This document shows positions 7,803-15,462 of a stretch of 64,000 bases of DNA, in pieces. The DNA comes from DASZHJ01 sp035581425 (GTDB taxonomy: Bacteria; Pseudomonadota; Alphaproteobacteria; ATCC43930; CGMCC-115725). The stretch's first letter is position 1; every line of letters begins with the position of its first letter. The stretch spans positions 5,371 through 69,370 of the forward strand of contig DATJVP010000002.1 in the NCBI GenBank assembly GCA_035581425.1, given 5' to 3'. Position numbers and translations under genes: made by a program. The notes beneath the pieces were generated by a model. That model was not told the DNA's origin. It saw only the letters and a list, made by a program, of their open reading frames with translations, and did no database searches.

Positions 7803-9086
7803 TCACAGGCTCCAGTAAGCGAGCCCCGCCGGCACAGCGCTCGGCTCCAGCGCAGACTTTACGTCTATCACCACACCCCTCGGCGTCAGAACGTCGAGGT
7901 ATCGAGCGAGCGGCCGCTCTCGGAAGATGCGGTGTGGCACCGCAACGACGAGCGCATCGAGGCGCGTCAGAGCATCGACGCTCGCGAGCGCGATCCCGTA
8001 TTCGCGCCGGGCTTCCTCGGCGTCGACGAGGGGGTCGTGCACGAGGGCGTCGATGCCGAAGCCCTTGAGTTCCGCGACGATGTCGGGAACGCGGCTGTTG
8101 CGGAGGTCCGGGATGTCGGGCTTGAAGGCGAGGCCGAGGATGGCGACGCGCGCGCCGCGAACGGGGCGGTCGGCGGCGATAAGGAGCTTGACCAGGCGCT
8201 GCGCGATGAAGGCGCCCATACTGTCATTGATGCGGCGGCCCGCGAGGATCACCTGCGGGAGATAGCCCACCGCCTCCGCCTTCGCCGTCAGATAATAGGG
8301 ATCGACGCCGATGCAGTGGCCGCCAACCAGGCCCGGCGTGAAGGGAAGGAAATTCCACTTGGTGCCGGCGGCCGCAAGCACGTCCGCCGTGCGCAGGCCC
8401 AGCCGGTCCATGATGAGTGCGAGCTCGTTCATTAGGGCGATGTTGAGATCGCGCTGCGTGTTCTCCAGCACCTTCGCGGCCTCCGCGACCTCAATCGAGG
8501 GCGCGCGGTGGACGCCCGCGGGGACGACGGCGCCGTAAGCGCGCGCGACGCGCTCCAGCGTCTCCGCATCCTCGCCCGCGACCACCTTGACGATGCTCTC
8601 GAAGCGATGCGTGGGATCGCCGGGATTGATGCGCTCCGGAGAGTATCCCAGCTTGAAATCGACGCCCGCGCGGAGACCAGAGGCCTCCGCAAGCGCGGGA
8701 CCGCAGATCTCGCGGGTGAGCCCGGGATAGACGGTCGATTCGAACACGACGACGGCGCCCGGCCGGAGCGCCGGCCCGATGAGGCGGCACGCGGAAAGCA
8801 GCGCGCGAAGATCGGGCCGGCGCTGCTCGTCGATGGGTGTCGGCACCGCGACGACGAAGAAGCTCGCTTCGGCGAGATCAGCGGGATCGTCGATGAAGCG
8901 GAGCGAGGTCGAGCGCAGCGCATCGGCTGCGACCTCGCGCGTGCGGTCCTCGCCGCGGCGAAGCTCGGCGATGCGCTCGGGCGAGACGTCGAAGCCGAGC
9001 ACGGACTTGAATGCCCGCGCGAAGGCAAGCGCCACCGGAAGCCCGACATAGCCGAGCCCCACGACCGCATAGCCGCGTTCGCTCAC
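7803..9086 (-). CDS. tviB: UDP-N-acetylhexosamine C6 dehydrogenase (TviB/WbpO type)
   Basis: 427 aa UDP-glucose/GDP-mannose dehydrogenase family enzyme that oxidises C6 of a UDP-HexNAc to the uronic acid in two NAD-dependent steps. The N-terminal NAD fold has GLGYVGLP (10-17), followed by VPTPID and ESTVYPG (116-122). The catalytic Cys258 sits in GLVGGHCIGVDPYYL. The TNQRDLNIALMNELA-like stretch (ENTQRDLNIALMNELAL) is typical of TviB/WbpO rather than UDP-glucose dehydrogenase. It starts with GTG at 9086, inside the stop of rmlA (GTGA overlap), as the last gene of a four-gene overlapping block. It converges with the capD-type gene across a 73-base gap. The likely product is UDP-GlcNAcA or UDP-GalNAcA for capsule or O-antigen. 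Confidence 0.92.
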   Translation of the reverse strand: MSERGYAVVGLGYVGLPVALAFARAFKSVLGFDVSPERIAELRRGEDRTREVAADALRSTSLRFIDDPADLAEASFFVVAVPTPIDEQRRPDLRALLSACRLIGPALRPGAVVVFESTVYPGLTREICGPALAEASGLRAGVDFKLGYSPERINPGDPTHRFESIVKVVAGEDAETLERVARAYGAVVPAGVHRAPSIEVAEAAKVLENTQRDLNIALMNELALIMDRLGLRTADVLAAAGTKWNFLPFTPGLVGGHCIGVDPYYLTAKAEAVGYLPQVILAGRRINDSMGAFIAQRLVKLLIAADRPVRGARVAILGLAFKPDIPDLRNSRVPDIVAELKGFGIDALVHDPLVDAEEARREYGIALASVDALTRLDALVVAVPHRIFRERPLARYLDVLTPRGVVIDVKSALEPSAVPAGLAYWSL

Positions 9087-9961
9087 GCGCCCGGGCCCTC
9101 GCGCGCGAGGCGCTCGAGATAGGCGCCGTAATCCGATTTCTTGAGCGGACCCGCGAGGCGCAGGAGTTGCGCCGCATCGATGAAACCCTGGCGGAACGCC
9201 ACCTCCTCGATGCAGCCGATCTTCTGCCCGGTTCGCTTCTCGAGTGTCCGCACGAACTCCGAGGCTTCGATGAGGCTGTCATGCGTACCTGTGTCGAACC
9301 AGGCATAGCCGCGCCCGAGCCGTTCGACCGCAAGCGTGCCGCCTTTGAGGTAGGCTTTGTTCACGTCGGTGATTTCAAGCTCCCCGCGCGCGGAGGGCTT
9401 GATCCCCGAAGCGACCTTCACGATGTCGCGGTCGTAGAAATAGAGGCCGGTCACGACCCAATCCGAGCGCGGCGCCCTCGGCTTCTCCTCGATCGAGACC
9501 GCGTGGCTCGCGGAATCGAATTCGACGACGCCGTAGCTCTCGGGCTCGCTCACGCGATAGGCGAAGACGGTAGCTCCTTTGCCGCGCTTCATCGCGCGCT
9601 CGAGCATCTGTGTGAGGCCGTCGCCATAGAAGAGATTGTCGCCGAGGATGAGCGCCGCGCCCTCGCCCGCAAGGAAATCGCGGGCGATCAGGAAGGCTTG
9701 AGCGAGACCCTCGGGCTTTGGCTGCTCGGCATAGGAGAGGCGGATACCCCAGGAGGCGCCGTCGCCGAGCAGCGCCTTGAAGAGCGGCGCGTCCGCGGGC
9801 GTCGTGATGATGAGGATCTCCCTGATCCCGCCGAGCATGAGGGTCGAGAGCGGATAGTAGATCATCGGCTTGTCGTAAACCGGCAGGAGCTGCTTCGAGA
9901 GCGCGTGCGTCAGTGGATAGAGCCGCGTGCCCGAGCCGCCGGCGAGGATGATGCCTTTCAT
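9083..9961 (-). CDS. rmlA: Glucose-1-phosphate thymidylyltransferase
   Basis: 292 aa. It makes dTDP-glucose from dTTP and glucose-1-phosphate. It begins MKGIILAGGSGTRLYPLT, with the nucleotidyltransferase signature GGSGTRL at 8-14. Further landmarks are SKQLLPVYDKPMIYYP, ILGDNLFYG, VVEFD, EEKP and TGLYFYD, and the late WFDTGTHDSL loop typical of RmlA. Length matches the family. The ATG overlaps the end of rmlB (ATGA) and its own stop overlaps the start of tviB, indicating translational coupling. An upstream in-frame Met would add a 21-residue Arg-rich tail that RmlA proteins lack, so it was not used. Confidence 0.96.
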   Translation of the reverse strand: MKGIILAGGSGTRLYPLTHALSKQLLPVYDKPMIYYPLSTLMLGGIREILIITTPADAPLFKALLGDGASWGIRLSYAEQPKPEGLAQAFLIARDFLAGEGAALILGDNLFYGDGLTQMLERAMKRGKGATVFAYRVSEPESYGVVEFDSASHAVSIEEKPRAPRSDWVVTGLYFYDRDIVKVASGIKPSARGELEITDVNKAYLKGGTLAVERLGRGYAWFDTGTHDSLIEASEFVRTLEKRTGQKIGCIEEVAFRQGFIDAAQLLRLAGPLKKSDYGAYLERLAREGPGA

Positions 9962-11016
9962 GCGCGCGCTCCTCGCCCAAGCCGCTCGCCGCGATAGACG
10001 CCGGCGCGGATCGGCTCCCACCATGCGCGATTGTCGAGATACCAGCGCAGCGTCTTGCGCAGTCCCGTCTCCAGGCTCTCGCTCGGGCGCCAGCCGAATT
10101 CGGCGCGGAGCTTGCCGTCGTCGATGGCATAGCGGAGATCGTGGCCCGGCCGGTCCTCGACGAAGGCGACGAGCTTGCGGTGCGGACGGTGCGGCGAATC
10201 CGGCAGCGCCTCATCGAGGAGCGAGCAAAGGATCCGCACCACCTCGATGTTCTGCCGTTCCTCACCGCCGCCGATGTTGTAGGTCTCGCCGAGGCGTCCC
10301 CGCTCCAGCACCAGCGCCAGCGCCGCGGCGTGGTCGCCGACATAGAGCCAGTCACGGACATTCGCGCCGGCGCCATAGACCGGCAGCGGCTTTCCGTCGA
10401 TCGCATTGAGGATCATCAGCGGGACGAGCTTCTCCGGAAATTGCCAGGGGCCGTAATTGTTGGAGCAATTGGTCGTCACCACGGGAAACCCGTAGGTCCG
10501 ATGCCACGCGCGCACGAGATGATCGGCGCCGGCCTTGCTCGCGGCGTAGGGGCTGTTGGGGCGGAAGGGCGTTTCCTCGGTGAAGCGGCCCTCTGCCCCG
10601 AGCGAGCCGAAGACTTCGTCGGTCGAGATGTGGTGGAAGCGAAAGCGCGCCTTCGCCTCGCCCTTGAGGCCCTGCCACCACGCGCGCGCAACTTCCAGCA
10701 ACGTGAACGTGCCCACGAGATTCGTTGCGATGAATTCGTCGGGGCGGTCTATCGAGCGATCGACATGCGTCTCCGCGGCGAGGTGCATGACAGCCTCGGG
10801 CGCGTGCGCCTTGAAAATCCGCTCGACGGCGCCGCGGTCGGCGATGTCCGCGACTTCGAGCCAATAGCGGCCGTGCGCCGCGAGCGCGTCCAGCGGCGGG
10901 TTCGAGCCCGCATAGGTGAGCTTGTCGAGATTCACGACCGCATGGCCCGCGGCGAGAAGATGCCGCACCACCGATGTGCCGATGAAGCCCGCCCCGCCCG
11001 TCACCAGGATCTTCAA
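9958..11016 (-). CDS. rmlB: dTDP-glucose 4,6-dehydratase
   Basis: 352 aa extended SDR enzyme converting dTDP-glucose to dTDP-4-keto-6-deoxyglucose. The NAD motif GGAGFIG is at 7-13. Also present are LDKLTYAG, HLAAETHVDRSI, the STDEVFG motif with the catalytic Thr/Asp/Glu, YAASKAGADHLVRA with the Tyr-x3-Lys pair, and NCSNNYGPWQFPEKL. I place the start at a TTG (11014-11016). It overlaps the preceding gene's stop as TTGA, lies 2 bases after a GGAGGAGGG ribosome site, and begins the protein as (M)KILVTGGAGF, where RmlB proteins start. The upstream ATG would add a non-homologous Gly/Arg tail. No rmlC or rmlD is in the window. Confidence 0.94.
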   Translation of the reverse strand: MKILVTGGAGFIGTSVVRHLLAAGHAVVNLDKLTYAGSNPPLDALAAHGRYWLEVADIADRGAVERIFKAHAPEAVMHLAAETHVDRSIDRPDEFIATNLVGTFTLLEVARAWWQGLKGEAKARFRFHHISTDEVFGSLGAEGRFTEETPFRPNSPYAASKAGADHLVRAWHRTYGFPVVTTNCSNNYGPWQFPEKLVPLMILNAIDGKPLPVYGAGANVRDWLYVGDHAAALALVLERGRLGETYNIGGGEERQNIEVVRILCSLLDEALPDSPHRPHRKLVAFVEDRPGHDLRYAIDDGKLRAEFGWRPSESLETGLRKTLRWYLDNRAWWEPIRAGVYRGERLGRGARA

Positions 11017-11582
11017 GCGCCCTCCTCCTGGGCCAGCAACGCCGCGACATCTGCAAGCCGCGGCACCACCCAGAAGTCGTGGCATCGCTCAACCGCGGGC
11101 GCAAGCGGATCGTAGCGCACGAGCGTGCCGACTCCGGCGGCGCGGCCGGCCTCGATGTCGCTTTCCTTGTCGCCGACGGTCCAGGACCGCGCGAGATCGA
11201 GTCCGAGATCGGCCGCGGCCTGCAAAAACATCCCGGGCCCGGGTTTCCGCCAGGAGTTGGCGCGGCGGTAATGACCGATGCCTTCCGTCGGATGATCCGG
11301 ACAGTGATAGACCGCCGCGATCGGCGTTCCTCGCCGCGCGAACTCCAGCCGCATCCATGCCATCAACCGCTCGAAATCCTCCTCGCCATAGAGGCCGCGG
11401 CCGATGCCGGCCTGGTTGGTGGTGATCACCGTCGGGAATCCCGCCCGCGCAAACCGCGCTACCAACTCGAAAACGCCGGGGACGAAGCGGCATTCCTCGA
11501 TGCGATGGAGATAGCCGATGTCCTCGTTGACGACGCCGTCGCGGTCAAGGATCAGCGCGCGCTTTGCGGGTTGCTCCGGCAT
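11013..11582 (-). CDS. HAD-family phosphatase, GmhB/HisB-N type (D-glycero-D-manno-heptose 1,7-bisphosphate phosphatase-like)
   Basis: 189 aa from the ATG at 11582 (an earlier in-frame ATG at 11612 is possible). HAD motif I is ALILDRDGVVNEDIGYL, motif II ITTNQAGIGRGLY, the Lys of motif III lies in WRKPGPGMF, and motif IV is WTVGDKESDIEAG. This layout matches GmhB, which dephosphorylates heptose 1,7-bisphosphate. The Zn-binding loop of GmhB (Cys-x-His ... Cys-x-Cys) is only half present: YHCPDHPTEG is followed by ANSWRKP without the second Cys pair. It overlaps rmlB by 4 bases and is the first gene of the rmlB-rmlA-tviB block. gmhA lies nearby on the other strand, which supports heptose metabolism. 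Confidence 0.82.
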   Translation of the reverse strand: MPEQPAKRALILDRDGVVNEDIGYLHRIEECRFVPGVFELVARFARAGFPTVITTNQAGIGRGLYGEEDFERLMAWMRLEFARRGTPIAAVYHCPDHPTEGIGHYRRANSWRKPGPGMFLQAAADLGLDLARSWTVGDKESDIEAGRAAGVGTLVRYDPLAPAVERCHDFWVVPRLADVAALLAQEEGA

Positions 11583-11737
11583 CGTCTCGCTCTCGCCTGT
11601 GACCTGAATCACATCCTAGGAACAATTTCAGGGCGGCTGGGGATGAATCGCTGGGCCGGGCACCATATCATCCGCTGAGAGCGGCCTTGGAACCTCCCGG
11701 ACGGCGAGGGCAGGCCGCCAAGTTAGGAGACAGAGCC

Positions 11738-12037
11738 ATGAAATCCCGTGGGTTTTTCCGAGTGCTGGGGCTTGGTTCCCTGGCGGCGGTCGTAGGGGCG
11801 ACGCTGCTCCTCACGGCGCCCAAAGCCGAGGCCGGCACGGTGGTTGCCGTAGGGGTCGCGCCGGGATATTACGCGCCCTACTACGCACCCTATCCGTACT
11901 ATCCCACCTACTACGCGCCGGCGCCGGTCTATCCCGCGCCCGTCTTCCCGTTCGTGGGCTCCGTGAGCTTCTTCTTTGGCCCGCACGGCTACAATTATGG
12001 CCACGGCTATTACTACGGCCGCGGCTACCATCACTGA
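11738..12037 (+). CDS. Small exported Tyr/Pro/Gly-rich protein, unknown function
   Basis: 99 aa. It has an N-terminal signal peptide (MKSRGFFRVLGLGSLAAVVGATLLLTAPKAEA, cleavage after AEA near residue 32). The rest is dominated by Tyr, Pro, Ala and Gly: repeated YYAPY/YYPTYYAP, then FVGSVSFFFGPHGY and a tail of Tyr-Gly-His (NYGHGYYYGRGYHH). A strong AGGAGA ribosome site at 11725-11730 lies 7 bases before the ATG, so it is a real gene. I do not recognise a family. Tyr/Gly-rich low-complexity exported proteins are common as envelope-associated proteins in alphaproteobacteria. An inverted repeat follows immediately, so it is probably monocistronic. Confidence 0.75.
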   Translation: MKSRGFFRVLGLGSLAAVVGATLLLTAPKAEAGTVVAVGVAPGYYAPYYAPYPYYPTYYAPAPVYPAPVFPFVGSVSFFFGPHGYNYGHGYYYGRGYHH

Positions 12038-12044
12038 GATGCCA

Positions 12045-12086
12045 GCGCCGGGGCCGACCGGAAATACCGGTTGAAAGCCCCGGCGC
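12045..12086 (+). terminator. Stem-loop after the Tyr-rich gene
   Basis: A perfect 10-base inverted repeat, GCGCCGGGGC (12045-12054) and GCCCCGGCGC (12077-12086), encloses a second hairpin ACCGG/CCGGT (12057-12061, 12067-12071). It begins 8 bases after the stop. There is no T-run, so it may be a transcription pause or an RNA-stabilising structure rather than a classical terminator. It also lies 34 bases before the gmhA start. Confidence 0.55.
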
Positions 12087-12119
12087 ACTCTCCGATGATC
12101 GCTCCGATGTGGGGGCGAC

Positions 12120-12698
12120 ATGGACCTGACATCCTTCTATCGGTCTGAGCTCGACGAGCACGCGGCGGTGCTGCGTGCCACGCTCGCACAATGCGAGGCG
12201 CCATTCCTCAGGCTCTGCGAAGTGGCCGCGACCAGCCTCAAAGGCGGCGGCAAGCTGCTCTTCTTTGGAAATGGTGGCAGCGCCGGCGACGCGCAGCATC
12301 TCGCAACGGAGCTTGCCGTGCGCTACGTCCGCGACCGCGCGCCGATTCCCGCGATCGCCCTCACCACCGATACCTCCGCCTTGACCGCGATCGGCAACGA
12401 CATGGGGTTCGATCAGCTCTTCGCGCGCCAAGTGCAGGCCTTGGGACGCGCGGGCGACCTCGCGGTCGGCATCACAACCTCCGGGCGCAGTCGCAACGTC
12501 ATCCGCGGCCTCGAAGTCGCGCGCGAGCTCGGCCTCGGCGCGGCCGCGCTCAGCGGGAACGACGGAGGCATGCTCCCTGGCCTTGCCGATCCGCTTCTCA
12601 TCGTCCCCTCCCGCGTCACCGCGCGCATCCAGGAGATGCACATTACGCTGGGGCAGATGCTCTGCGGCGCGCTCGAGCGGATGCTGGGATTGGTCTGA
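12120..12698 (+). CDS. gmhA: Sedoheptulose-7-phosphate isomerase (SIS domain)
   Basis: 192 aa single SIS-domain protein. GmhA isomerises sedoheptulose 7-phosphate to D-glycero-D-manno-heptose 7-phosphate, the first step to ADP- or GDP-heptose for LPS core or surface glycans. The family signature NGGSAGDAQHLATE is at residues 51-64. Further motifs are LTTDTSALTAIGNDMGF, GITTSGRSRNVIRG and the C-terminal EMHITLGQMLCGALE with the Zn/catalytic His region. Length is standard. The ATG at 12120 follows GGGGGCGAC. It is separated from the GmhB-like phosphatase by the Tyr-rich gene and lies on the opposite strand. No heptose kinase or nucleotidyltransferase is in the window. Confidence 0.94.
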   Translation: MDLTSFYRSELDEHAAVLRATLAQCEAPFLRLCEVAATSLKGGGKLLFFGNGGSAGDAQHLATELAVRYVRDRAPIPAIALTTDTSALTAIGNDMGFDQLFARQVQALGRAGDLAVGITTSGRSRNVIRGLEVARELGLGAAALSGNDGGMLPGLADPLLIVPSRVTARIQEMHITLGQMLCGALERMLGLV

Positions 12699-12701
12699 GG
12701 C

Positions 12702-14270
12702 TTACTCCGCGAGCCGCGCAAGCGCCGCCACCGTATCCGCCTCCTCCGCAGGCTTGTCCCAGCGAATGCGCGCGATCCGTGGCGAGCGGAGGGTGAGGCC
12801 GGATTTGTGCCGGCGCGACGAGGCCACGCCCTCGAAGGCGATCTCCAGCACCAGGCCCGGCGACACCTCGCGGACGGGACCGTAGCGCTCGACCGTGTTC
12901 TCGCGCACCCAGCGGTCGATCTCCGGCAACTTGAGATCGGCGCAGCCTAGGAACGCCTTTCCCACGGGAACGAGGCTCCTTTGGTCCCAGGCCCCGAAGG
13001 TGAGATCGCCGTAGAACGAAGCAGCCTCACCTTGGCCGCGCTGCGCATACATGAGGACGCAATCCGCCGTGAAGGCATCGCGCTTCCATTTGAGCCACGC
13101 GCCCTCGCGGCGCCCCGAGAGGTAAAACGCATCGGCGCGCTTCAGCATCAGCCCCTCGATGCCCGGCTCGCGCTCGGCCGCGCGGCAGGCGCGAAGCTCG
13201 TCCCAGGCTTTGAACGGAATAAGCGGGGAAAGATCGAGCGAGGTCCGAGGGGTCGCCCGATACCATTCCTCGAGCCGGAGGCGTCTTTCCGTAAACGGCT
13301 GCGTCCGGAGGTCAGCTCCGTCGAGCCGCAACAGATCATAGGCGCGAAAGACGATCGGGCACTCCTCCAGGATCGATGCGCTTGCGCGAGAGCGCAGCAC
13401 GCGCCGGCGCAGACCCTCGCGCGACGCGGCCTCGCCGGGACGAACCGACAGCAGCTCGCCGTCGAGCGCGATGTCATCGCCGACCCCCTCGCCGATCTCC
13501 GGAAAGGCGCCGCTGACATCATCGCCTAGCCGGGAGTAGAGACGGCGGGCGCCGCCGCTGCAAACAAGCTCAGCTCGTATTCCGTCCCATTTCCATTCGG
13601 CGCACCAGTCGCGGGGATCGAGGCTCTCGAGCGATCTCTCGTCGAGCGCGGTCGCGAGCATGAAGGGCGTGAACCTCGGATGCTCGCGGAGCTCGGGCTC
13701 GCGGGAGCGCCCCTCGAGCCAGGCGAAAAGCGGGAGATAGGGCGGATTGACTCCGTGCCAGACCCTCTCGATCCGCTCGAGGCTCACGCCGCTCCAGGCC
13801 GCGAGCGCGTCGCGGGCGAGCCGCGGAGAGGCGCATGCCCGAAGCCCGCCGGTCGCAAGCCGTAGCAACGCCCAGCGTCCCGCCGGATCGAGTCCGTCCA
13901 GCCATTCCGCGAGCCGTCCGCGCGCTTCCTCGCGCGTACTGCCAAGCAGCCCCTCGGCAATTTCCGCGAGAGCCGGCATCGCGTTCTCCGAGGGCGTCTC
14001 CACCGGCCAGATCAAGGCCACGGTCTCGCCGAGATCGCCGACATACTCGTGCGACCACGCGAATAGCGCGGGATCGACGCGCTCGGCAACCAGCGCCCGA
14101 AGCTCGGCCGGCGTGACCTTGGGGATGTCGAGCGCGCCCGCGATGATCGCGAGCGCCCAGCCGCGCTCGGGATCGCCGGCGTTTGCGAGGTAATCCGCCA
14201 AGAGGCTGACGCGCGCCCGCGGCTCGACCGTGCGCTGGAGCGCCTCGATGGCCTCGGCGAAGCGCTTCAT
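12702..14270 (-). CDS. ATP-dependent DNA ligase of the ligase-associated DNA repair cluster
   Basis: 522 aa. An N-terminal DNA-binding domain (about residues 1-200) precedes the adenylation domain. The nucleophilic Lys227 lies in EWKWDGIR, motif III is IALDGELL, motif IV is FRAYDLL, and EGLMLKR and WLKWKRD are motifs IV-V. A C-terminal OB domain ends the protein (VLEIAFEGVASSRRHKSGLTLRSPRIARIRWDKP, with the DK of motif VI). It seals nicks using ATP, unlike the essential NAD ligase. In many proteobacteria this ligase is encoded with an exonuclease, an Lhr-type helicase and a PdeM-type phosphoesterase, all of which are here. It follows the exonuclease by 6 bases on the same strand. The physiological lesion is not established. 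Confidence 0.94.
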   Translation of the reverse strand: MKRFAEAIEALQRTVEPRARVSLLADYLANAGDPERGWALAIIAGALDIPKVTPAELRALVAERVDPALFAWSHEYVGDLGETVALIWPVETPSENAMPALAEIAEGLLGSTREEARGRLAEWLDGLDPAGRWALLRLATGGLRACASPRLARDALAAWSGVSLERIERVWHGVNPPYLPLFAWLEGRSREPELREHPRFTPFMLATALDERSLESLDPRDWCAEWKWDGIRAELVCSGGARRLYSRLGDDVSGAFPEIGEGVGDDIALDGELLSVRPGEAASREGLRRRVLRSRASASILEECPIVFRAYDLLRLDGADLRTQPFTERRLRLEEWYRATPRTSLDLSPLIPFKAWDELRACRAAEREPGIEGLMLKRADAFYLSGRREGAWLKWKRDAFTADCVLMYAQRGQGEAASFYGDLTFGAWDQRSLVPVGKAFLGCADLKLPEIDRWVRENTVERYGPVREVSPGLVLEIAFEGVASSRRHKSGLTLRSPRIARIRWDKPAEEADTVAALARLAE

Positions 14271-14276
14271 CGCCGC

Positions 14277-15320
14277 CTAGCTCCCCTCCTCTTCGAAGCC
14301 CACGAGCGAAAGCGCGCGGGCGCGGATGCTGTTCCGGCCGGCTTGATGGATGAGCGCCTCCTCGCGGCCATGCGTCACCCAAACCTCGGGCGCGCCGACA
14401 TCGAGGAGTGTCCGGTTGAGCTCATCCCAGTCTGCGTGGTCGGAAAGTACCAGCGGCAGCTCCACGCCGGAGCTTCGCGCGCGCGCGCGCACGAGCATCC
14501 AGCCCGAAGCCATGGCGATGAGCGGGGCAGGGAACTGGCGCAGCCAGTCGTCATCGCCGCCGGGCGTCGAGAGGACGATCTTTCCCGCGAGACCCGCCCG
14601 ACTCTCACCCTCGAGCGGTAGCAGCCGTCCGAGCGGGACGCCGAACCGCTCATAGACTGCGCAATAGGGCGCAAGCCCCGCGTCGAGATAGATCGGCGCG
14701 TCGTAGCCGCCCTCGCGCAGGAGCGCGATCACGCGCTGGCATTTGCCCAGCGAGTAGACGCCCACGAGATGCGTGCGCTCCGGGAAGAGGCGCAGCGAGC
14801 GCAGCAGCTTGCCGATCTCGTCGCGGTCATGCGGGTGCCGGAAGACCGGCAGGCCGAAGGTCGCCTCGGTCACGAACACATCGCAGCGCTCGGGCACGAA
14901 GGCGGCGCAGGTGGGATCGCGCCGGCGCTTGTAATCGCCGGAGACGATGATGCGGCTCCCGCGATAGTCGAGCACCACCTGCGCGCTCCCGAGAACGTGC
15001 CCCGCCGGAAGCAGGCGGAGCGTCACCTCGCCGAGGGTGAGCGGCACGCCATAGTCGAGCGCCTGCCGCTCGCGGCCCGCCCGGTTGCCGTAGCGCTCTT
15101 CCATGAGGGCAAGCGTCGCGGCGGTCGCGAGCACGCGCTCATGGCCGGGCCGCGCGTGGTCGGAGTGTCCGTGCGTGATCACCGCGCGCGCGGATTTGCG
15201 CGTGGGATCGATGTAGAGGTCCGCGGGCTCGCAATAGAGGCCCGCAGGCGTCGATTTGATCCAGGTCTCCGGTCTCGGGGCGGCGGGGTGCAAAAACGTC
15301 GTTCCTCGATTCACTGCCAT
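14277..15320 (-). CDS. Ligase-associated DNA damage response exonuclease (metallo-beta-lactamase/beta-CASP fold)
   Basis: 347 aa. The metal-binding motif HGHSDHA (H-x-H-x-D-H) lies near residue 50. GHVLGSAQVVLDYRG with its His, SGDYKRRRD with the bridging Asp, and the C-terminal beta-CASP segment WMLVRARARSSGVELPLVLSDHADWDEL complete the nuclease site. This is the exonuclease of the ligase-associated gene set, related to CPSF-73/SNM1-type nucleases. The ATG at 15320 gives the usual length, and the ligase starts 6 bases after its stop. It is transcribed away from the helicase gene across a 142-base gap that holds a repeat element. Confidence 0.93.
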   Translation of the reverse strand: MAVNRGTTFLHPAAPRPETWIKSTPAGLYCEPADLYIDPTRKSARAVITHGHSDHARPGHERVLATAATLALMEERYGNRAGRERQALDYGVPLTLGEVTLRLLPAGHVLGSAQVVLDYRGSRIIVSGDYKRRRDPTCAAFVPERCDVFVTEATFGLPVFRHPHDRDEIGKLLRSLRLFPERTHLVGVYSLGKCQRVIALLREGGYDAPIYLDAGLAPYCAVYERFGVPLGRLLPLEGESRAGLAGKIVLSTPGGDDDWLRQFPAPLIAMASGWMLVRARARSSGVELPLVLSDHADWDELNRTLLDVGAPEVWVTHGREEALIHQAGRNSIRARALSLVGFEEEGS

Positions 15321-15329
15321 CGACGCGAT

Positions 15330-15395
15330 CTCCCCACAGGGAGAGGGCCGGGTTGAGGGGGCACTCTCGCCTAGCCTTTCCCCGTAGGGGAGAGG
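15330..15395. repeat. Intergenic palindromic repeat element (two GGGGAGAGGG hairpins)
   Basis: Between the divergent exonuclease and helicase genes lie two short hairpins: CTCCC-CACA-GGGAG (15330-15343), and CCTTTCCCC-GTA-GGGGAGAGG (15375-15395, one wobble mismatch). A GGGTTGAGGGGGCA linker joins them. Sequences of this type, with GGGGAGAGGG palindromes joined by a G-rich GGGTTGAGGGG spacer, are dispersed intergenic elements in many GC-rich proteobacterial genomes. Copy number in this genome cannot be judged from one window. Confidence 0.5.
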
Positions 15396-15462
15396 GATTC
15401 AACATAAGCACTTCGCCGATGGCGCGACAGGGGTGCGGCGGCTCCGCTATCATGCGCGATCC

